This document shows, piece after piece, positions 1-8,757 of a stretch of DNA of 64,000 nucleotides. The notes beneath the pieces are model-generated. The model saw only the letters and a program-made list of their open reading frames with translations. It did not search any database and had not been told where the DNA came from. A program made the position numbers and the translations under genes. The stretch spans positions 1-64,000 of the forward strand of contig JADZEI010000009.1 of NCBI GenBank assembly GCA_020850615.1. Direction: 5' to 3'. Every line of letters begins with the position of its first letter. Positions within the stretch are counted from its first letter, which is position 1. This stretch comes from Dehalococcoidia bacterium (GTDB lineage: Bacteria; Chloroflexota; Dehalococcoidia; Tepidiformales; Tepidiformaceae).

Positions 1-346
1 ACAGGTCCTTACGGGGTGCTCGGAGCACAAGGGAGGGCAGGTGCTCCCGGCAGGGTGGCCGGCAAGTGGTAGAAGACACCCCGTCCGGCAAACGGGCACG
101 TCCCAACCACTCCCCACGACGTATAGGGAGCGCTCCGCCCACCCCTGCACCACCGCCCCGCGCAGCCCGCCAGCTCCCCTTCTCGCCCGCATGGGAGAAG
201 GGGACGGGGGATGAGGGTCCCACGCACGCGTCCGGGCGTTCGCTCCGCTCCCGCCCTCGGTCCGGGGCTGCCGCGGAGCATCCGTTTGGCTGGCGCCAGC
301 GCCCACGAGGGGCGCGGCTACGCTACGCCGGGCTTCCGCGCCCCCT
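1..346. repeat. Intergenic repeat remnant with REP-like hairpin
   Basis: No credible gene is seen in this stretch, which lies downstream of the minus-strand MBL gene. It holds an inverted repeat at 176-203 (CCCCTTCTC / GAGAAGGGG) followed by GGGGGATGAGGG, the same layout as the REP-like element at 59111-59136. Positions 230-282 carry the words CGCTCCGCTCCCGCCCTCG and GCTGCCGCGGAGCA, which resemble pieces of the mosaics at 20.9 kb and 49.6 kb. It may contain the terminator of the MBL operon, but I cannot assign one with certainty. Confidence 0.55.
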
Positions 347-1495
347 CTACCCCGTCCACCGCTCCGCGGTCGCGAAGTCGATCTTCGCCCCCACGGCGTC
401 GCCGAACCTCCAGACCGTGGCCTGGCCGCCGCCCATCACCACCGCGATCGAGCCGAGGTCGCGCGGGGGCTGGCCGGCCTCCTGGTCGCAGGTGTAGAAC
501 ACGCCGAGCTCGTGGTCGGCCTTGTGTGTGCCGGCGCGGGAGGCGACGGGCTCCAGGGCCTCGCGGATCAGTTCCTGGGCGACCGTATGCGGGAACCCGT
601 AGGAGCCGCCGGCCCTGCTCGAAACGAGCGTCAGCGCCGGGCTCATCCGTTCGACCAGCTCGAGGTTCACGCCGTGCTTCGAGGCGTGGTGCGAGACCTT
701 CAGGACTTTGGCGGCAAGCAGGTCCGTGCCCGTCTGCGCCTTGATCGCCTTCGCCGCATCGGACGAGGACGCGTGCAGCTCCGGGAAGTCGGTCAGCACG
801 TACGACCACGACAGCGTCTGCGCGTCGGCGCCGAGCACGAGGGCCATCGTGTTCGTTTTCGAAAGCAGGCGGCGGCCGGCGTCGCGCTTCACCGCCCGCG
901 CGGCCGGGAACTCGACCCGCAGCGAGATCGAGGCGTCGTTGATCTCCGTGCCATAGGTGTCGAACCGGTTCCGCAGGCCCACCGCGGGGCTGAGCACGGT
1001 CACCAGTGCGTTACCGAACCAGCGCCGGTAGCCCGCCGAGGGCTGCGCGTACTGCAGGTGCGGGCTCGATTCGACCACCGCCATTAGCTGGTGATAGTCC
1101 TGCGTCGTGTGGTAGTAGCCGGGGTCCCAGAGCTCCGCGACCCGGCCGGCGTGCACCTGCAGCAGCTCGGCGATGCCGCCGATGTGGTCGCTGTGCGGGT
1201 GGGTCGCCACGACGAGCGCGATCGACCCGTCCGGGCGGTTGTCCGGACCCGGTGCCTCGGCCGCGACCAGCCCGGCGGCTTCGAGCGCGTCGACCAGCGC
1301 GGGCAGCTTCCCCTTCGTTGCGGCGTCGACCACGAGGATGCGCCGCCGCCCGAGCGCGTCTTCCGGCAGGAGGAGCAACTGGCTGTCGCCGTCGCCCACG
1401 TTGCAGAGGAAGTAGACGAGGTGCGCGGGCTTGATCGCCGCGACGAAGTCCTGCGCGGTGTGCTTGCCGGCCGGGATGGCGGCGGGCGCGCTCAC
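347..1495 (-). CDS. MBL-fold metallohydrolase, ComEC-type domain (standalone)
   Basis: The predicted protein has 382 aa. Residues 98-107 read THPHSDHIGG, the HxHxDH zinc-binding signature of the metallo-beta-lactamase superfamily, and a later SHHASKHG stretch matches the second metal-binding region of ComEC/Rec2-like standalone MBL proteins. The conserved opening (FLCNVGDGDSQLL) is the usual first strand of that group. No membrane segments or ComEC channel are present, so DNA uptake is not implied; a nuclease or hydrolase role is possible. The GTG start at 1495 shares the GTGA overlap with the stop of the upstream gene, which decides the start and implies translational coupling. The substrate is unknown. 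Confidence 0.8.
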   Translation of the reverse strand: MSAPAAIPAGKHTAQDFVAAIKPAHLVYFLCNVGDGDSQLLLLPEDALGRRRILVVDAATKGKLPALVDALEAAGLVAAEAPGPDNRPDGSIALVVATHPHSDHIGGIAELLQVHAGRVAELWDPGYYHTTQDYHQLMAVVESSPHLQYAQPSAGYRRWFGNALVTVLSPAVGLRNRFDTYGTEINDASISLRVEFPAARAVKRDAGRRLLSKTNTMALVLGADAQTLSWSYVLTDFPELHASSSDAAKAIKAQTGTDLLAAKVLKVSHHASKHGVNLELVERMSPALTLVSSRAGGSYGFPHTVAQELIREALEPVASRAGTHKADHELGVFYTCDQEAGQPPRDLGSIAVVMGGGQATVWRFGDAVGAKIDFATAERWTG

Positions 1496-2247
1496 AGCCG
1501 CGGCTCCGTGCGGGGCGCCGCGGACATCCGGATGTCGAACACGCCGGGCGCCGCCACAACGGGCTCGCCGGGCGCCATCGCCTCGACCGCGTCCTCCGAG
1601 AGCGCGGACGCGGCGGCGCCGTAGTAGGCCGCCTTCGCCGCCTCCCGCGCGGCCCCGGAGACGTCGACCAGCTCGCCCGCGGCGAGCCCTGCGCCGGGCT
1701 CGATGGCCGCCCGCGGGCCGAGCTCCCGCTCGATCGCCTCCGCGAGCGCGCCCGCCGCCAGCAAGGGCGCCGCGAGCTCGACGACGGTCCCGCGCGGCAG
1801 GTCGCGCACGTTTGTGGTGCGCGCGCCGTACGCCGCGGCCACCGCCTGCACGTCGTCCGCGAGCCGGTCCGGGACCGTCACTGCGAGCCCCGCAGTCGCC
1901 TCCCGCAGCGCGAACGTGTCGCCGACGCGGAGCGGCCGGGTGGGCGCGAGCTGCCCGTGCCGCGTCCGCTCGGCGTCGGCGAGGGCCTGGAGCTCCGCCG
2001 CCGGCGCGCCCACGGAGACGGCTTCGCCCGGGAACGCCAGCCGCCCCTCGCCGTCGACGTCCGGCCACTCCGAGACGCGCAGCACGGCCACGCCGTCGGC
2101 GAGGTCGTCGATGGCGGCGTACAGGTCGCCGGGGCGCGGCTCGAACCCCGCGCTGCCCCCCTCCGCGAGCTCGTAGGTCGCGGGCCATGGCCGCACCGCC
2201 TGGCTCTCGCCCGGCGGCGTCGCGGGCGCGCGTTCTTCCATCCGCAT
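1492..2247 (-). CDS. Unknown protein coupled to the MBL gene
   Basis: A protein of 251 aa that I do not recognise. It is Ala/Glu-rich with no clear signal peptide, membrane segment or catalytic motif. The ATG at 2247 was chosen because GGGAGGAGG lies 6 nt upstream on the minus strand. The gene ends in a 4-nt GTGA overlap with the MBL gene, so the two products are probably made in fixed ratio. A sigma-70-like promoter (2272-2301) precedes it. A substrate-binding or partner role for the MBL hydrolase is a guess from context only. Confidence 0.6.
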   Translation of the reverse strand: MRMEERAPATPPGESQAVRPWPATYELAEGGSAGFEPRPGDLYAAIDDLADGVAVLRVSEWPDVDGEGRLAFPGEAVSVGAPAAELQALADAERTRHGQLAPTRPLRVGDTFALREATAGLAVTVPDRLADDVQAVAAAYGARTTNVRDLPRGTVVELAAPLLAAGALAEAIERELGPRAAIEPGAGLAAGELVDVSGAAREAAKAAYYGAAASALSEDAVEAMAPGEPVVAAPGVFDIRMSAAPRTEPRL

Positions 2248-2271
2248 GGCTGCCTCCTCCCGGGGGGCGGC

Positions 2272-2301
2272 AGTATCGCGCGGCCATGCCCGCCATGACA
2301 A
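2272..2301 (-). promoter_or_regulatory. Promoter of the unknown/MBL operon
   Basis: On the minus strand TTGTCA (2301-2296) and GATACT (2277-2272) are separated by 18 bp, a good sigma-70-type pair. It stands back to back with the promoter of the CoA-transferase operon. Confidence 0.55.
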
Positions 2302-2349
2302 CGCTTCCAATTCCCATACGGGAAGCCTCAAACGATAGACCGGAATCCC

Positions 2350-2378
2350 TTGCGGCATCGAAACCAAAACGGTATACC
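2350..2378 (+). promoter_or_regulatory. Promoter of the CoA-transferase operon (leaderless type)
   Basis: TTGCGG (2350-2355), a 17-bp spacer and TATACC (2373-2378) form a sigma-70-like promoter. Only 8 nt separate the -10 box from the ATG at 2387 and no Shine-Dalgarno sequence is present, so the transcript probably starts at or next to the start codon. Confidence 0.6.
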
Positions 2379-2386
2379 AACCCCTT

Positions 2387-3619
2387 ATGGTTGCAGACAG
2401 TGCTGGATTGCGAGGTGCCCTCGCCGGTACCCGGGTGGTGGAGTGGAGTGCGGGGAGGCCTGGCGCCTATGCCGGCAAGCTGCTCCGCGGGCTCGGCGCC
2501 GATGTCGTCCTTCTCGAATCGCCGGGTGCGCGCGAACGCGCCTTCACCCCCGGTCCCGTCCCCGCCGCGGCCGCGCAGCTCGACGCGCGCATCCGCTTCC
2601 TCCACGGCGGCAAGCAGTCGGTCCTCTTCGACCCGGCGGACGCCGCGAGCCGCGAATCTGCGCTCGCGCTGATCGGCGCCGCCGACATCCTGGTGATGGA
2701 CCAGGAGCTGCGCGACGCCGAGGCGGCCGGGATGTCGCCCGAGGCCCTGCACGAGCGCTTCCCGAACCTGGTCATCGTCGCGATCACCCTCGCGGGCCTG
2801 CAGGGCGAAGCGCGCTACTGGCGCTACTCCGACCTCATCGCCCAGTCGATCGGCGGCATCGCCTATGCGACGCCCTCGCGCGTGCCGGACCCGGCCCAGT
2901 ACCCGCCGCTCAAGCCGGGCGGCTACCAGGCCGACTACACCTGCGGGCTGCACGCGGCCAGCGGCGCGCTCCTCGGGCTCCAGCTCCGCCGCCGCACGAA
3001 CACGGGCCAGGTCATCGACGTCTCCGCCCAGGCGATGATCGCCTCGTTCGTCCGCATGGACATGGCCTACCGCACCTACGCAGGCGTCGACGGCCTGAAC
3101 ATCAGCTCGATGGACCGCACCGCTCCCAACGGCAAGTTCTCGACGGTCTGGGGCCTCGTCCCCTGCAAGGACGGTTACTGGGCGTTCCAGGCTTCGGAGC
3201 AATACCAGTGGGCCGGGCTCATGCGCGTCATGGGCAACCCGGAATGGGCCGCTGCCCCGCACCTCCAGGACCCGCTCGAGCGCTTCCTCTACTGGGACGA
3301 CGAGATCGAGCCCCGCGTCGTCGCCTGGTCCATGACGCAGACCAAGCTCGACGTCTTCCACGCCGCCCAGGCCAACGACGTGCCGGTGTTCCCCTGCCTC
3401 ACGGTCGAAGAGCTCCTCGTCGATGAGCAGCAGGTCGCGCGCGGCTTCTTCGTGGAGCTCCCCGCGGGCGATAGCCACAACGTGGTGAAGGTGCCGGGCG
3501 CCGTCGTCCACCTCGAAAAGACGCCCTGGCAGCCGTCGTTCGAACCGCCGGCCGTGGGCCAGCACACCGCAGAGGCCGCCGCGCGCTGGGGCCTCGTCGC
3601 AGGGGAGGTGCGGGCATGA
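2387..3619 (+). CDS. CaiB/BaiF class III CoA-transferase, subunit 1
   Basis: The 410-aa protein has the CaiB/BaiF fold: an N-terminal Rossmann segment (LAGTRVVEWSAGRPGAYAGK) and the region DYTCGLHAASGALLGL, in which Asp183 sits at the position of the catalytic aspartate that forms the acyl-aspartyl intermediate in this family. Class III enzymes move CoA between carboxylic acids. The stop overlaps the start of a second family member by ATGA, so a heteromeric enzyme such as the BbsE/BbsF type is plausible. The substrate cannot be read from sequence. Nearby importer, acyl-CoA dehydrogenase and Kor genes suggest activation of an imported acid for breakdown. Confidence 0.85.
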   Translation: MVADSAGLRGALAGTRVVEWSAGRPGAYAGKLLRGLGADVVLLESPGARERAFTPGPVPAAAAQLDARIRFLHGGKQSVLFDPADAASRESALALIGAADILVMDQELRDAEAAGMSPEALHERFPNLVIVAITLAGLQGEARYWRYSDLIAQSIGGIAYATPSRVPDPAQYPPLKPGGYQADYTCGLHAASGALLGLQLRRRTNTGQVIDVSAQAMIASFVRMDMAYRTYAGVDGLNISSMDRTAPNGKFSTVWGLVPCKDGYWAFQASEQYQWAGLMRVMGNPEWAAAPHLQDPLERFLYWDDEIEPRVVAWSMTQTKLDVFHAAQANDVPVFPCLTVEELLVDEQQVARGFFVELPAGDSHNVVKVPGAVVHLEKTPWQPSFEPPAVGQHTAEAAARWGLVAGEVRA

Positions 3620-4830
3620 CGCTCCCGCTCGAAGGCGTCCGTGTCGCCGACTTCTCGTGGGTCATCGCCGGTCCGTTCGCGACCGAGGTGCTCGCGCTCA
3701 TGGGCGCCGAAGTCATCAAGATCGAGAGCTCGGTCCACACCGACATCAACCGCCGCCTGCCCCCGGGGGCCGACGGCGAGCTCGGCACCGAGCGCAGCGG
3801 CCTCTGGCAGGGCCTCAACCTGGCCAAGAAGAGCGTCACCCTGAACATGGGCAAGCCCGAAGCCCAGGAGCTGGCGAAGCAGATCATCGCCCAGTGCGAC
3901 ATCTGCATCGAGAACTTCTCCTTCGGCCAGATGGAGAAGTTCAACCTCGGCTGGGACGAGCTCAAGCGGGTGAAGCCGGACCTGATCTACGTGACCTCGT
4001 CCGGGCTCGGGCGCACCGGGCCGTTCAAGCGCTACGTCACCTTCGGCCCGCCGCTCACGGCCTACACGGGGCTCGCCTCGCTCACGGGCCAGGAGGGCGG
4101 CCAGCCGGAGCGCTGGATCGGGGGGCTCTGGAGCGACCACCAGGCCGCCGTCACCTCGCTCTTCGGGCTGCTCGCCGCGCTCGAACACCGCGACCGCACG
4201 GGCGAGGGCCAGATGGTCGAATACTCCATGGCCGAGGCGATCGCCGGGCAGCTCCCGGAACCGCTGATCGAATACCAGCTCACCGGCCAGGTGCCCGGCC
4301 CGCGCGGCAGCAGCGACCCCGGGATGTGCCCTCACGGCATTTTTCCCAGCGCCGGACGCGACCGCTGGGTCGCCATCGCCGTACAGAATGATGAGGACTG
4401 GGCGCGCCTGCGCTCCGTCGTCGCGGGGCCCCCGTGGTTCGCCGATGCGGCGCTCGCAACGGTCGAGGGCCGCCTCTCCCGGCGGGCCGCGATCGAAGCT
4501 GCGATCGCCGAATGGACGCGTGGCCGCTCGCCGGAGGACGCCGCTGCGGCGCTCCGGGCGGCGGGCATCAGCGCGGGCCTCGTGGTGGCGATCGAAGACC
4601 TCCTGGAGGACCAGGTATTGCGCGACCGCGGCTTCTTCATCGAGCAGGACCACCCGGAGGTCGGCAAGCGCACGCTTGCGGGCCTGGGCTGGGCGATGGA
4701 GGCGACCCGCGGCCAGCACGTCGCTCATGCGCCCCTGTTGGGGGAGCACAACTGGGAGATCTTCGTCGAATGGCTGGGGATGGAACCCGAGCGGTTCGGC
4801 GAGCTCGTCGGCGCGGAGGTGATCGTGTAG
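3616..4830 (+). CDS. CaiB/BaiF class III CoA-transferase, subunit 2
   Basis: A protein of 404 aa and a second CaiB/BaiF family member. It opens with LEGVRVADFSWVIAGPFATE and carries the catalytic-type aspartate Asp174 in GGLWSDHQAAVTSLFG, followed by the GEGQMVEYSMAEA segment typical of the family. It starts inside the stop codon of the preceding gene (ATGA at 3616-3619), which indicates translational coupling and probably a hetero-oligomer. Both copies keep the aspartate, so neither is obviously a dead subunit. The acid substrate and CoA donor are unknown. Confidence 0.87.
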   Translation: MTLPLEGVRVADFSWVIAGPFATEVLALMGAEVIKIESSVHTDINRRLPPGADGELGTERSGLWQGLNLAKKSVTLNMGKPEAQELAKQIIAQCDICIENFSFGQMEKFNLGWDELKRVKPDLIYVTSSGLGRTGPFKRYVTFGPPLTAYTGLASLTGQEGGQPERWIGGLWSDHQAAVTSLFGLLAALEHRDRTGEGQMVEYSMAEAIAGQLPEPLIEYQLTGQVPGPRGSSDPGMCPHGIFPSAGRDRWVAIAVQNDEDWARLRSVVAGPPWFADAALATVEGRLSRRAAIEAAIAEWTRGRSPEDAAAALRAAGISAGLVVAIEDLLEDQVLRDRGFFIEQDHPEVGKRTLAGLGWAMEATRGQHVAHAPLLGEHNWEIFVEWLGMEPERFGELVGAEVIV

Positions 4831-5141
4831 CCGTGCCGGGTCCCGCGCCCCGGGCAGCGGCAGGGGGCAGAAGACGCCGGCCACACCACGTTTTTCGTGA
4901 GCGCCCCACACTACACGAACGACATTCAAATCCGGATTCGCCTCGGCAGTTCACTGGTATCGACGGGGGTTAAGCGCCCCATTTACGTTGACCAGCAGGC
5001 CCGGCCCGCGTATATCTAGCAGTTCGGAACGAACGACCGTTTTGGTCGCCCCGTTCCACACCGGGCAGCGGCATCGGTTTGCGCGAGGACGCGACTGGTG
5101 CCCCGCCGGCCCCCGGTTCCGGGTTTGTACATGGAGGGAAA
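4831..5141 (+). promoter_or_regulatory. Promoter and leader of the ABC importer operon
   Basis: This 311-bp gap contains no gene. TTGACC (4988-4993), exactly 17 bp, then TATATC (5011-5016) is the best sigma-70-like promoter in the window. Ten bases further on, the leader can fold into a hairpin at 5026-5057: GGAACG pairs with CGTTCC and an inner GACC pairs with GGTC around GTTTT. The leader is about 120 nt long and ends in a strong ribosome site (GGAGGG) before the ATG at 5142. The hairpin could stabilise the mRNA or regulate it. I do not recognise a known riboswitch. Confidence 0.65.
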
Positions 5142-6866
5142 ATGGCTAAGGAACTGAACTACTGGCAGCGCCGCAATCTCAACCGGCGCACGTTCCTCTA
5201 CGGGACCGGCGTCGCTACCGCCGGCCTCCTCACCACTGTCGCCTGCGGCGGCAGCGGCGACGATGACGACGACGACACGGGCGACGACACCAGCGCCCCG
5301 GCCGCGGAAGGCACCGTCCGCGCCACCCCCACGCCCCTGCCCACGTCGGCGGCGGCGAAGACGGGCGGCACGCTCAACCTGATGTGGAACGTCGCCGACG
5401 CCCAGCTGGACCCGCACTCCTCGACCGAGCACCTCTCGGCCGAGCTCTACCGTGCCGCCAGCCACGGCCTCATGAAGCAGAAGTCGGTCACGGAAGAGCC
5501 GGAGCTCGACTTCGCGACCTCGATCGAGACCCCCGACGGGACCACGATCGTCTTCAAGATCAACCCGGCCGCCAAGTGGCAGAACACCGCCCCGGTGAAC
5601 GGCCGCCAGGTGACCGCCGAAGACGTCGTCTACAGCCTCAACCGGATCAGCACCCCTGGCCCGGCCGCGCCGCGCGCAAGCACCTTCTCCGCCATCGAGT
5701 CCTACACGGCGACCGACAAGACGACCGTCACGGTCAAGCTGAAGCAGCCGTTCGTGCCGATCCTCTACCCGCTTTCCGACAAGTGGACCGTCATCGTCGC
5801 CCCGGAAGTCGTCGAGAAGCACGGCGACCTGAAGCGCGGTGACTCGATCGTCGGTTTCGGCCCCTTCATCGTCGAAAAGGCCGATAGCGCGACGGGCGTC
5901 GTGCTCAAGAAGAACCCGGACTACTGGGGCACCCCGGCCTACCTGGACGGCGTGAACTACACGACGATCCTCGACACGGAAGCCGCGCTCGCCGCCTTCC
6001 GCACGGGCCAGATCGACGTCTCGGGCATCCTCCCGGACCTCCTCATCGACGAGTTCCGCAACAACGACAACGTGCTCTACGAGTTCGACCAGGTTGGTGT
6101 GCTCGTGGCCCTCATCGGCGGCCCGAACGACCGCGCCCCGATGAACGACGAGCGCGTCCGCCAGGCGATCAACCTCGTCATCGACCGCGGGGCCATGGGC
6201 CAGGCGGCGTGGCCGGGCGCCAAGCTCAAGAACGCCGGTCTCTTCTCGAACCCGACCTGGGGCATCCCGGAGGCGGAAGTCGCCAAGATGCCTGGCTTCG
6301 GCGAGAAGACCTCGGACGAGGAGCTGAAGCAGGCCAAGGACCTCATGACCGCGGCCGGCCTCGGCAACGGCGTCGAGATGCAGATCAACACCACGAAGGC
6401 CTACGCCCAGCACCACAGCGACCGCGCCGAGGCCCTCGTCCCGATGCTCAAGCGCATCGGCATCGACCTCAAGCTCAACGTCATGGAATACGCCGCGTTC
6501 AAGGACCTCGAGTCCAAGCGCGACTACCAGCTGACGGCCGCGACCTACGCCGCTTACGGCGACCCCAACACCCCGCTGACCAACACGTTCACCAGCACGG
6601 GCACTCGCAACTACTGGAAGTGGTCGGATGCCACCTACGACGCGATGAACGTGAAGCAGCAGCAGGAATCGAACAAGGAAGCGCGCCACAAGCTCATCCT
6701 TGACATGCAGCGCTACCTCCTCAAGGGCACCCCGGTGGCTTCGAACATCTGGTACCAGAAGACCACCCAGGCGACCAAGAAGAAGGTCAAGAACTTCAAG
6801 GGCTCGAACACCGCCGGCTCGTCCCAGATGGGCTGGTTCCTGTCCCAGATCTGGCTCGACGCCTAA
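5142..6866 (+). CDS. ABC importer substrate-binding lipoprotein, family 5 (DppA/OppA-like)
   Basis: The 574-aa protein starts at ATG 5142, 4 nt after GGAGGG. The N-terminus has a twin-arginine motif (NRRTFLYGTG), a hydrophobic stretch and a lipobox-like TTVAC, so it should be a Tat-exported lipoprotein anchored outside the membrane. An Asp/Thr/Ala-rich linker follows, then the family 5 solute-binding domain (GGTLNLMWNVADAQLDPHSS onward). The family binds peptides, but also nickel, opines and other small molecules. Two permease genes follow at 18 and 13 bp. No ATPase gene is in the operon. The flanking CoA-transferases and acyl-CoA dehydrogenase make an organic acid or conjugate a possible ligand. 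Confidence 0.9.
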   Translation: MAKELNYWQRRNLNRRTFLYGTGVATAGLLTTVACGGSGDDDDDDTGDDTSAPAAEGTVRATPTPLPTSAAAKTGGTLNLMWNVADAQLDPHSSTEHLSAELYRAASHGLMKQKSVTEEPELDFATSIETPDGTTIVFKINPAAKWQNTAPVNGRQVTAEDVVYSLNRISTPGPAAPRASTFSAIESYTATDKTTVTVKLKQPFVPILYPLSDKWTVIVAPEVVEKHGDLKRGDSIVGFGPFIVEKADSATGVVLKKNPDYWGTPAYLDGVNYTTILDTEAALAAFRTGQIDVSGILPDLLIDEFRNNDNVLYEFDQVGVLVALIGGPNDRAPMNDERVRQAINLVIDRGAMGQAAWPGAKLKNAGLFSNPTWGIPEAEVAKMPGFGEKTSDEELKQAKDLMTAAGLGNGVEMQINTTKAYAQHHSDRAEALVPMLKRIGIDLKLNVMEYAAFKDLESKRDYQLTAATYAAYGDPNTPLTNTFTSTGTRNYWKWSDATYDAMNVKQQQESNKEARHKLILDMQRYLLKGTPVASNIWYQKTTQATKKKVKNFKGSNTAGSSQMGWFLSQIWLDA

Positions 6867-6884
6867 CACCGGGGAAGTACATCG

Positions 6885-7832
6885 ATGAGACAGTTCCTCA
6901 TGCGCCGCCTGGCACTCATGGTGCCAACGTTCTTTCTCGCGCTCACGGCCGTCTTCGTGCTCGTGCGGGTCGTCCCGGGCGACGCTGTGACACTGCTCCT
7001 CGATAGTTCCCAGTATTCGCAGCAGGAAGCCGACCAGATCCGCGAGCAGCTCGGCATCAACGAATCGATCCCGGTCCAGTACGCGAAGTTCATGCAGCAA
7101 GTCCTCTCGGGTGACTTCGGGACTTCCATCTGGACGGGCCAGTCGGTGATGAACGTGCTGCTCACGGAGCGGCTCCCGCGAACCCTCGAGCTGACGTTCT
7201 TCGCGTCGGTCTTCGGGGTCCTCATCGGTATTCCCGCGGGAATCCTGGCCGCCATGCGCCAGGATTCCCTCTGGGACTACGTCGTCCGCACGATCGGCGT
7301 GGCCGGCCTCTCCATCCCGGGCTTCTGGCTCGGCACCATGGTGCTCACCATGCCCTCCATCTGGTGGGGCTGGACCATCCCGATCGGCTACAAGTCATTC
7401 GGCGAGGATCCGACGACGCACCTGCAGCAGATCCTCGTGCCCGCCCTCGTCATGAGCGTCGCGCTCTCCGCGGTCCTCATGCGCATGACCCGTTCGATGA
7501 TGCTGGAGGTCCTCCGCCAGGACTTCATCCGCACCGCGAACGCCAAGGGCCTCCCGGGCCGGCTGGTCATCGTCCGCCACGCGCTCCGGAACGCCATGCT
7601 CCCGCTCGTTTCGATCATCGGTGTCCAGGTCGCGGTCCTGCTCGCCGGCACCGTCATCTACGAGAACGTGTTCACCCTGCCCGGCGTCGGCTCCTACCTC
7701 TATGAGGGCGTCAACCGCCGCGACTACCCGGTGGTCCAGGGCGTGACGGTCATGCTCACCGTCGCCGTTATCCTTGTGAACTTCGTCGTTGATATAAGCT
7801 ACCGCCTCATCGATCCGCGGGTGCGGGTGTAG
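6885..7832 (+). CDS. ABC importer permease, DppB-like
   Basis: The 315-aa inner-membrane protein opens with MRQFLMRRLALMVPTFFLAL and has the organisation of DppB/OppB permeases: a first helix, an extracytoplasmic segment (about residues 35-100) and a BPD_transp_1 domain with five further helices. The ATPase-contact loop is visible in the FIRTANAKGLPGRLVIVRHA region, which corresponds to the family's EAA motif. It should pair with the DppC-like permease that follows after 13 bp and use the preceding lipoprotein as receptor. Confidence 0.92.
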   Translation: MRQFLMRRLALMVPTFFLALTAVFVLVRVVPGDAVTLLLDSSQYSQQEADQIREQLGINESIPVQYAKFMQQVLSGDFGTSIWTGQSVMNVLLTERLPRTLELTFFASVFGVLIGIPAGILAAMRQDSLWDYVVRTIGVAGLSIPGFWLGTMVLTMPSIWWGWTIPIGYKSFGEDPTTHLQQILVPALVMSVALSAVLMRMTRSMMLEVLRQDFIRTANAKGLPGRLVIVRHALRNAMLPLVSIIGVQVAVLLAGTVIYENVFTLPGVGSYLYEGVNRRDYPVVQGVTVMLTVAVILVNFVVDISYRLIDPRVRV

Positions 7833-7845
7833 GCAGGGAGAACAG

Positions 7846-8745
7846 ATGCAATCCGAGGCAACGATTCTCGTCGCTCCGAACGTGCGCAAGGTCTCCGGCC
7901 CCGGGGTCTGGGCCCGCTGGATCCTGCGCTTCATGCGCCAGAAGCCGCTTGGCGGCTTTGGGCTCGTCTTCATCGTCATCCTCGTGCTCACGGCCCTTTT
8001 CGCGCCGGTTATCGCGCCGCACGATTACAGCGAGCGCACCGGCGCCGCCCTGGCCGACCCCAGCGCCGACCACCTCATGGGCACGGACAAGTTCGGCCGC
8101 GACCTCTTCTCCCGCATCGTCTATGGCTCCCGCGCGACCGTGAAAATTGGCCTCGGCGCAGCTGCCCTCGCGACCGCCACCGCGCTCGTCATCGGCATGA
8201 CTTCCGGGTTCATCGGCGGCTGGTACGACACGATCGTCCAGCGGCTCGTCGAGACGATCATGTCGCTCCCCGGCATCGTCATCGTGCTCTCCGTGGTCGC
8301 CTTCGCGGGAGGAGGTGAGACAACCACACTCCTTGTCCTCGGCTTCTTAGCCGCGCCCGGGATGTCCCGCGTCATACGCGGGGCCACGATCCAGGTGCGC
8401 GACGCGCAGTACATCGAGGCGGCGCGCGCGGTGAGCGCCAGCACCCCCCGGCTGATCCTGCGCCACACCCTGCCGAACATCGTCGCGCCGACGGTCGTCG
8501 TCGGCACGCTCGCGGTGGGCAATGCGATCCTCGCGGAAGCAGCGCTCTCGTTCCTCGGCTTCGGCGTGAACCCGCCGACGCCGTCCTGGGGGCAGGAGCT
8601 CAACGCCTCCGGCCGCACGTACTTCCAGATCGCGCCGCACCTCGCGATCTTCCCCGGCGTGGCCATCTCCCTCGCCGTGTTCAGCTTCAACATGCTCGGT
8701 GATGCGCTGCGGGACGTGCTCGACCCGCGCCTGCGCAACACGTAG
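7846..8745 (+). CDS. ABC importer permease, DppC-like
   Basis: The 299-aa inner-membrane protein has the N-terminal helix plus APHDYSERTGAALADPSADH, the conserved start of the DppC/OppC N-terminal domain, and HLMGTDKFGRDLFSRIVYGS, the family's GTDxxGRD signature. The EAA loop is represented by YIEAARAVSASTPRLILRHT. It completes the permease dimer. The next gene starts 12 bp downstream and is an acyl-CoA dehydrogenase rather than the expected ATPase genes, so the energy-coupling subunits must be encoded elsewhere or shared. Confidence 0.92.
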   Translation: MQSEATILVAPNVRKVSGPGVWARWILRFMRQKPLGGFGLVFIVILVLTALFAPVIAPHDYSERTGAALADPSADHLMGTDKFGRDLFSRIVYGSRATVKIGLGAAALATATALVIGMTSGFIGGWYDTIVQRLVETIMSLPGIVIVLSVVAFAGGGETTTLLVLGFLAAPGMSRVIRGATIQVRDAQYIEAARAVSASTPRLILRHTLPNIVAPTVVVGTLAVGNAILAEAALSFLGFGVNPPTPSWGQELNASGRTYFQIAPHLAIFPGVAISLAVFSFNMLGDALRDVLDPRLRNT

Positions 8746-8757
8746 GAGGAGGTCAGG

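Noticed and set aside
1496-3565. Extension of the MBL frame far upstream through the unknown gene and CoA-transferase
   Set aside because: The upstream part is a low-complexity shadow. The MBL domain starts at the GTG coupled to the upstream stop.
4831-5141. Riboswitch in the importer leader
   Set aside because: Only a simple hairpin is visible and no known aptamer consensus; kept as a leader hairpin instead.
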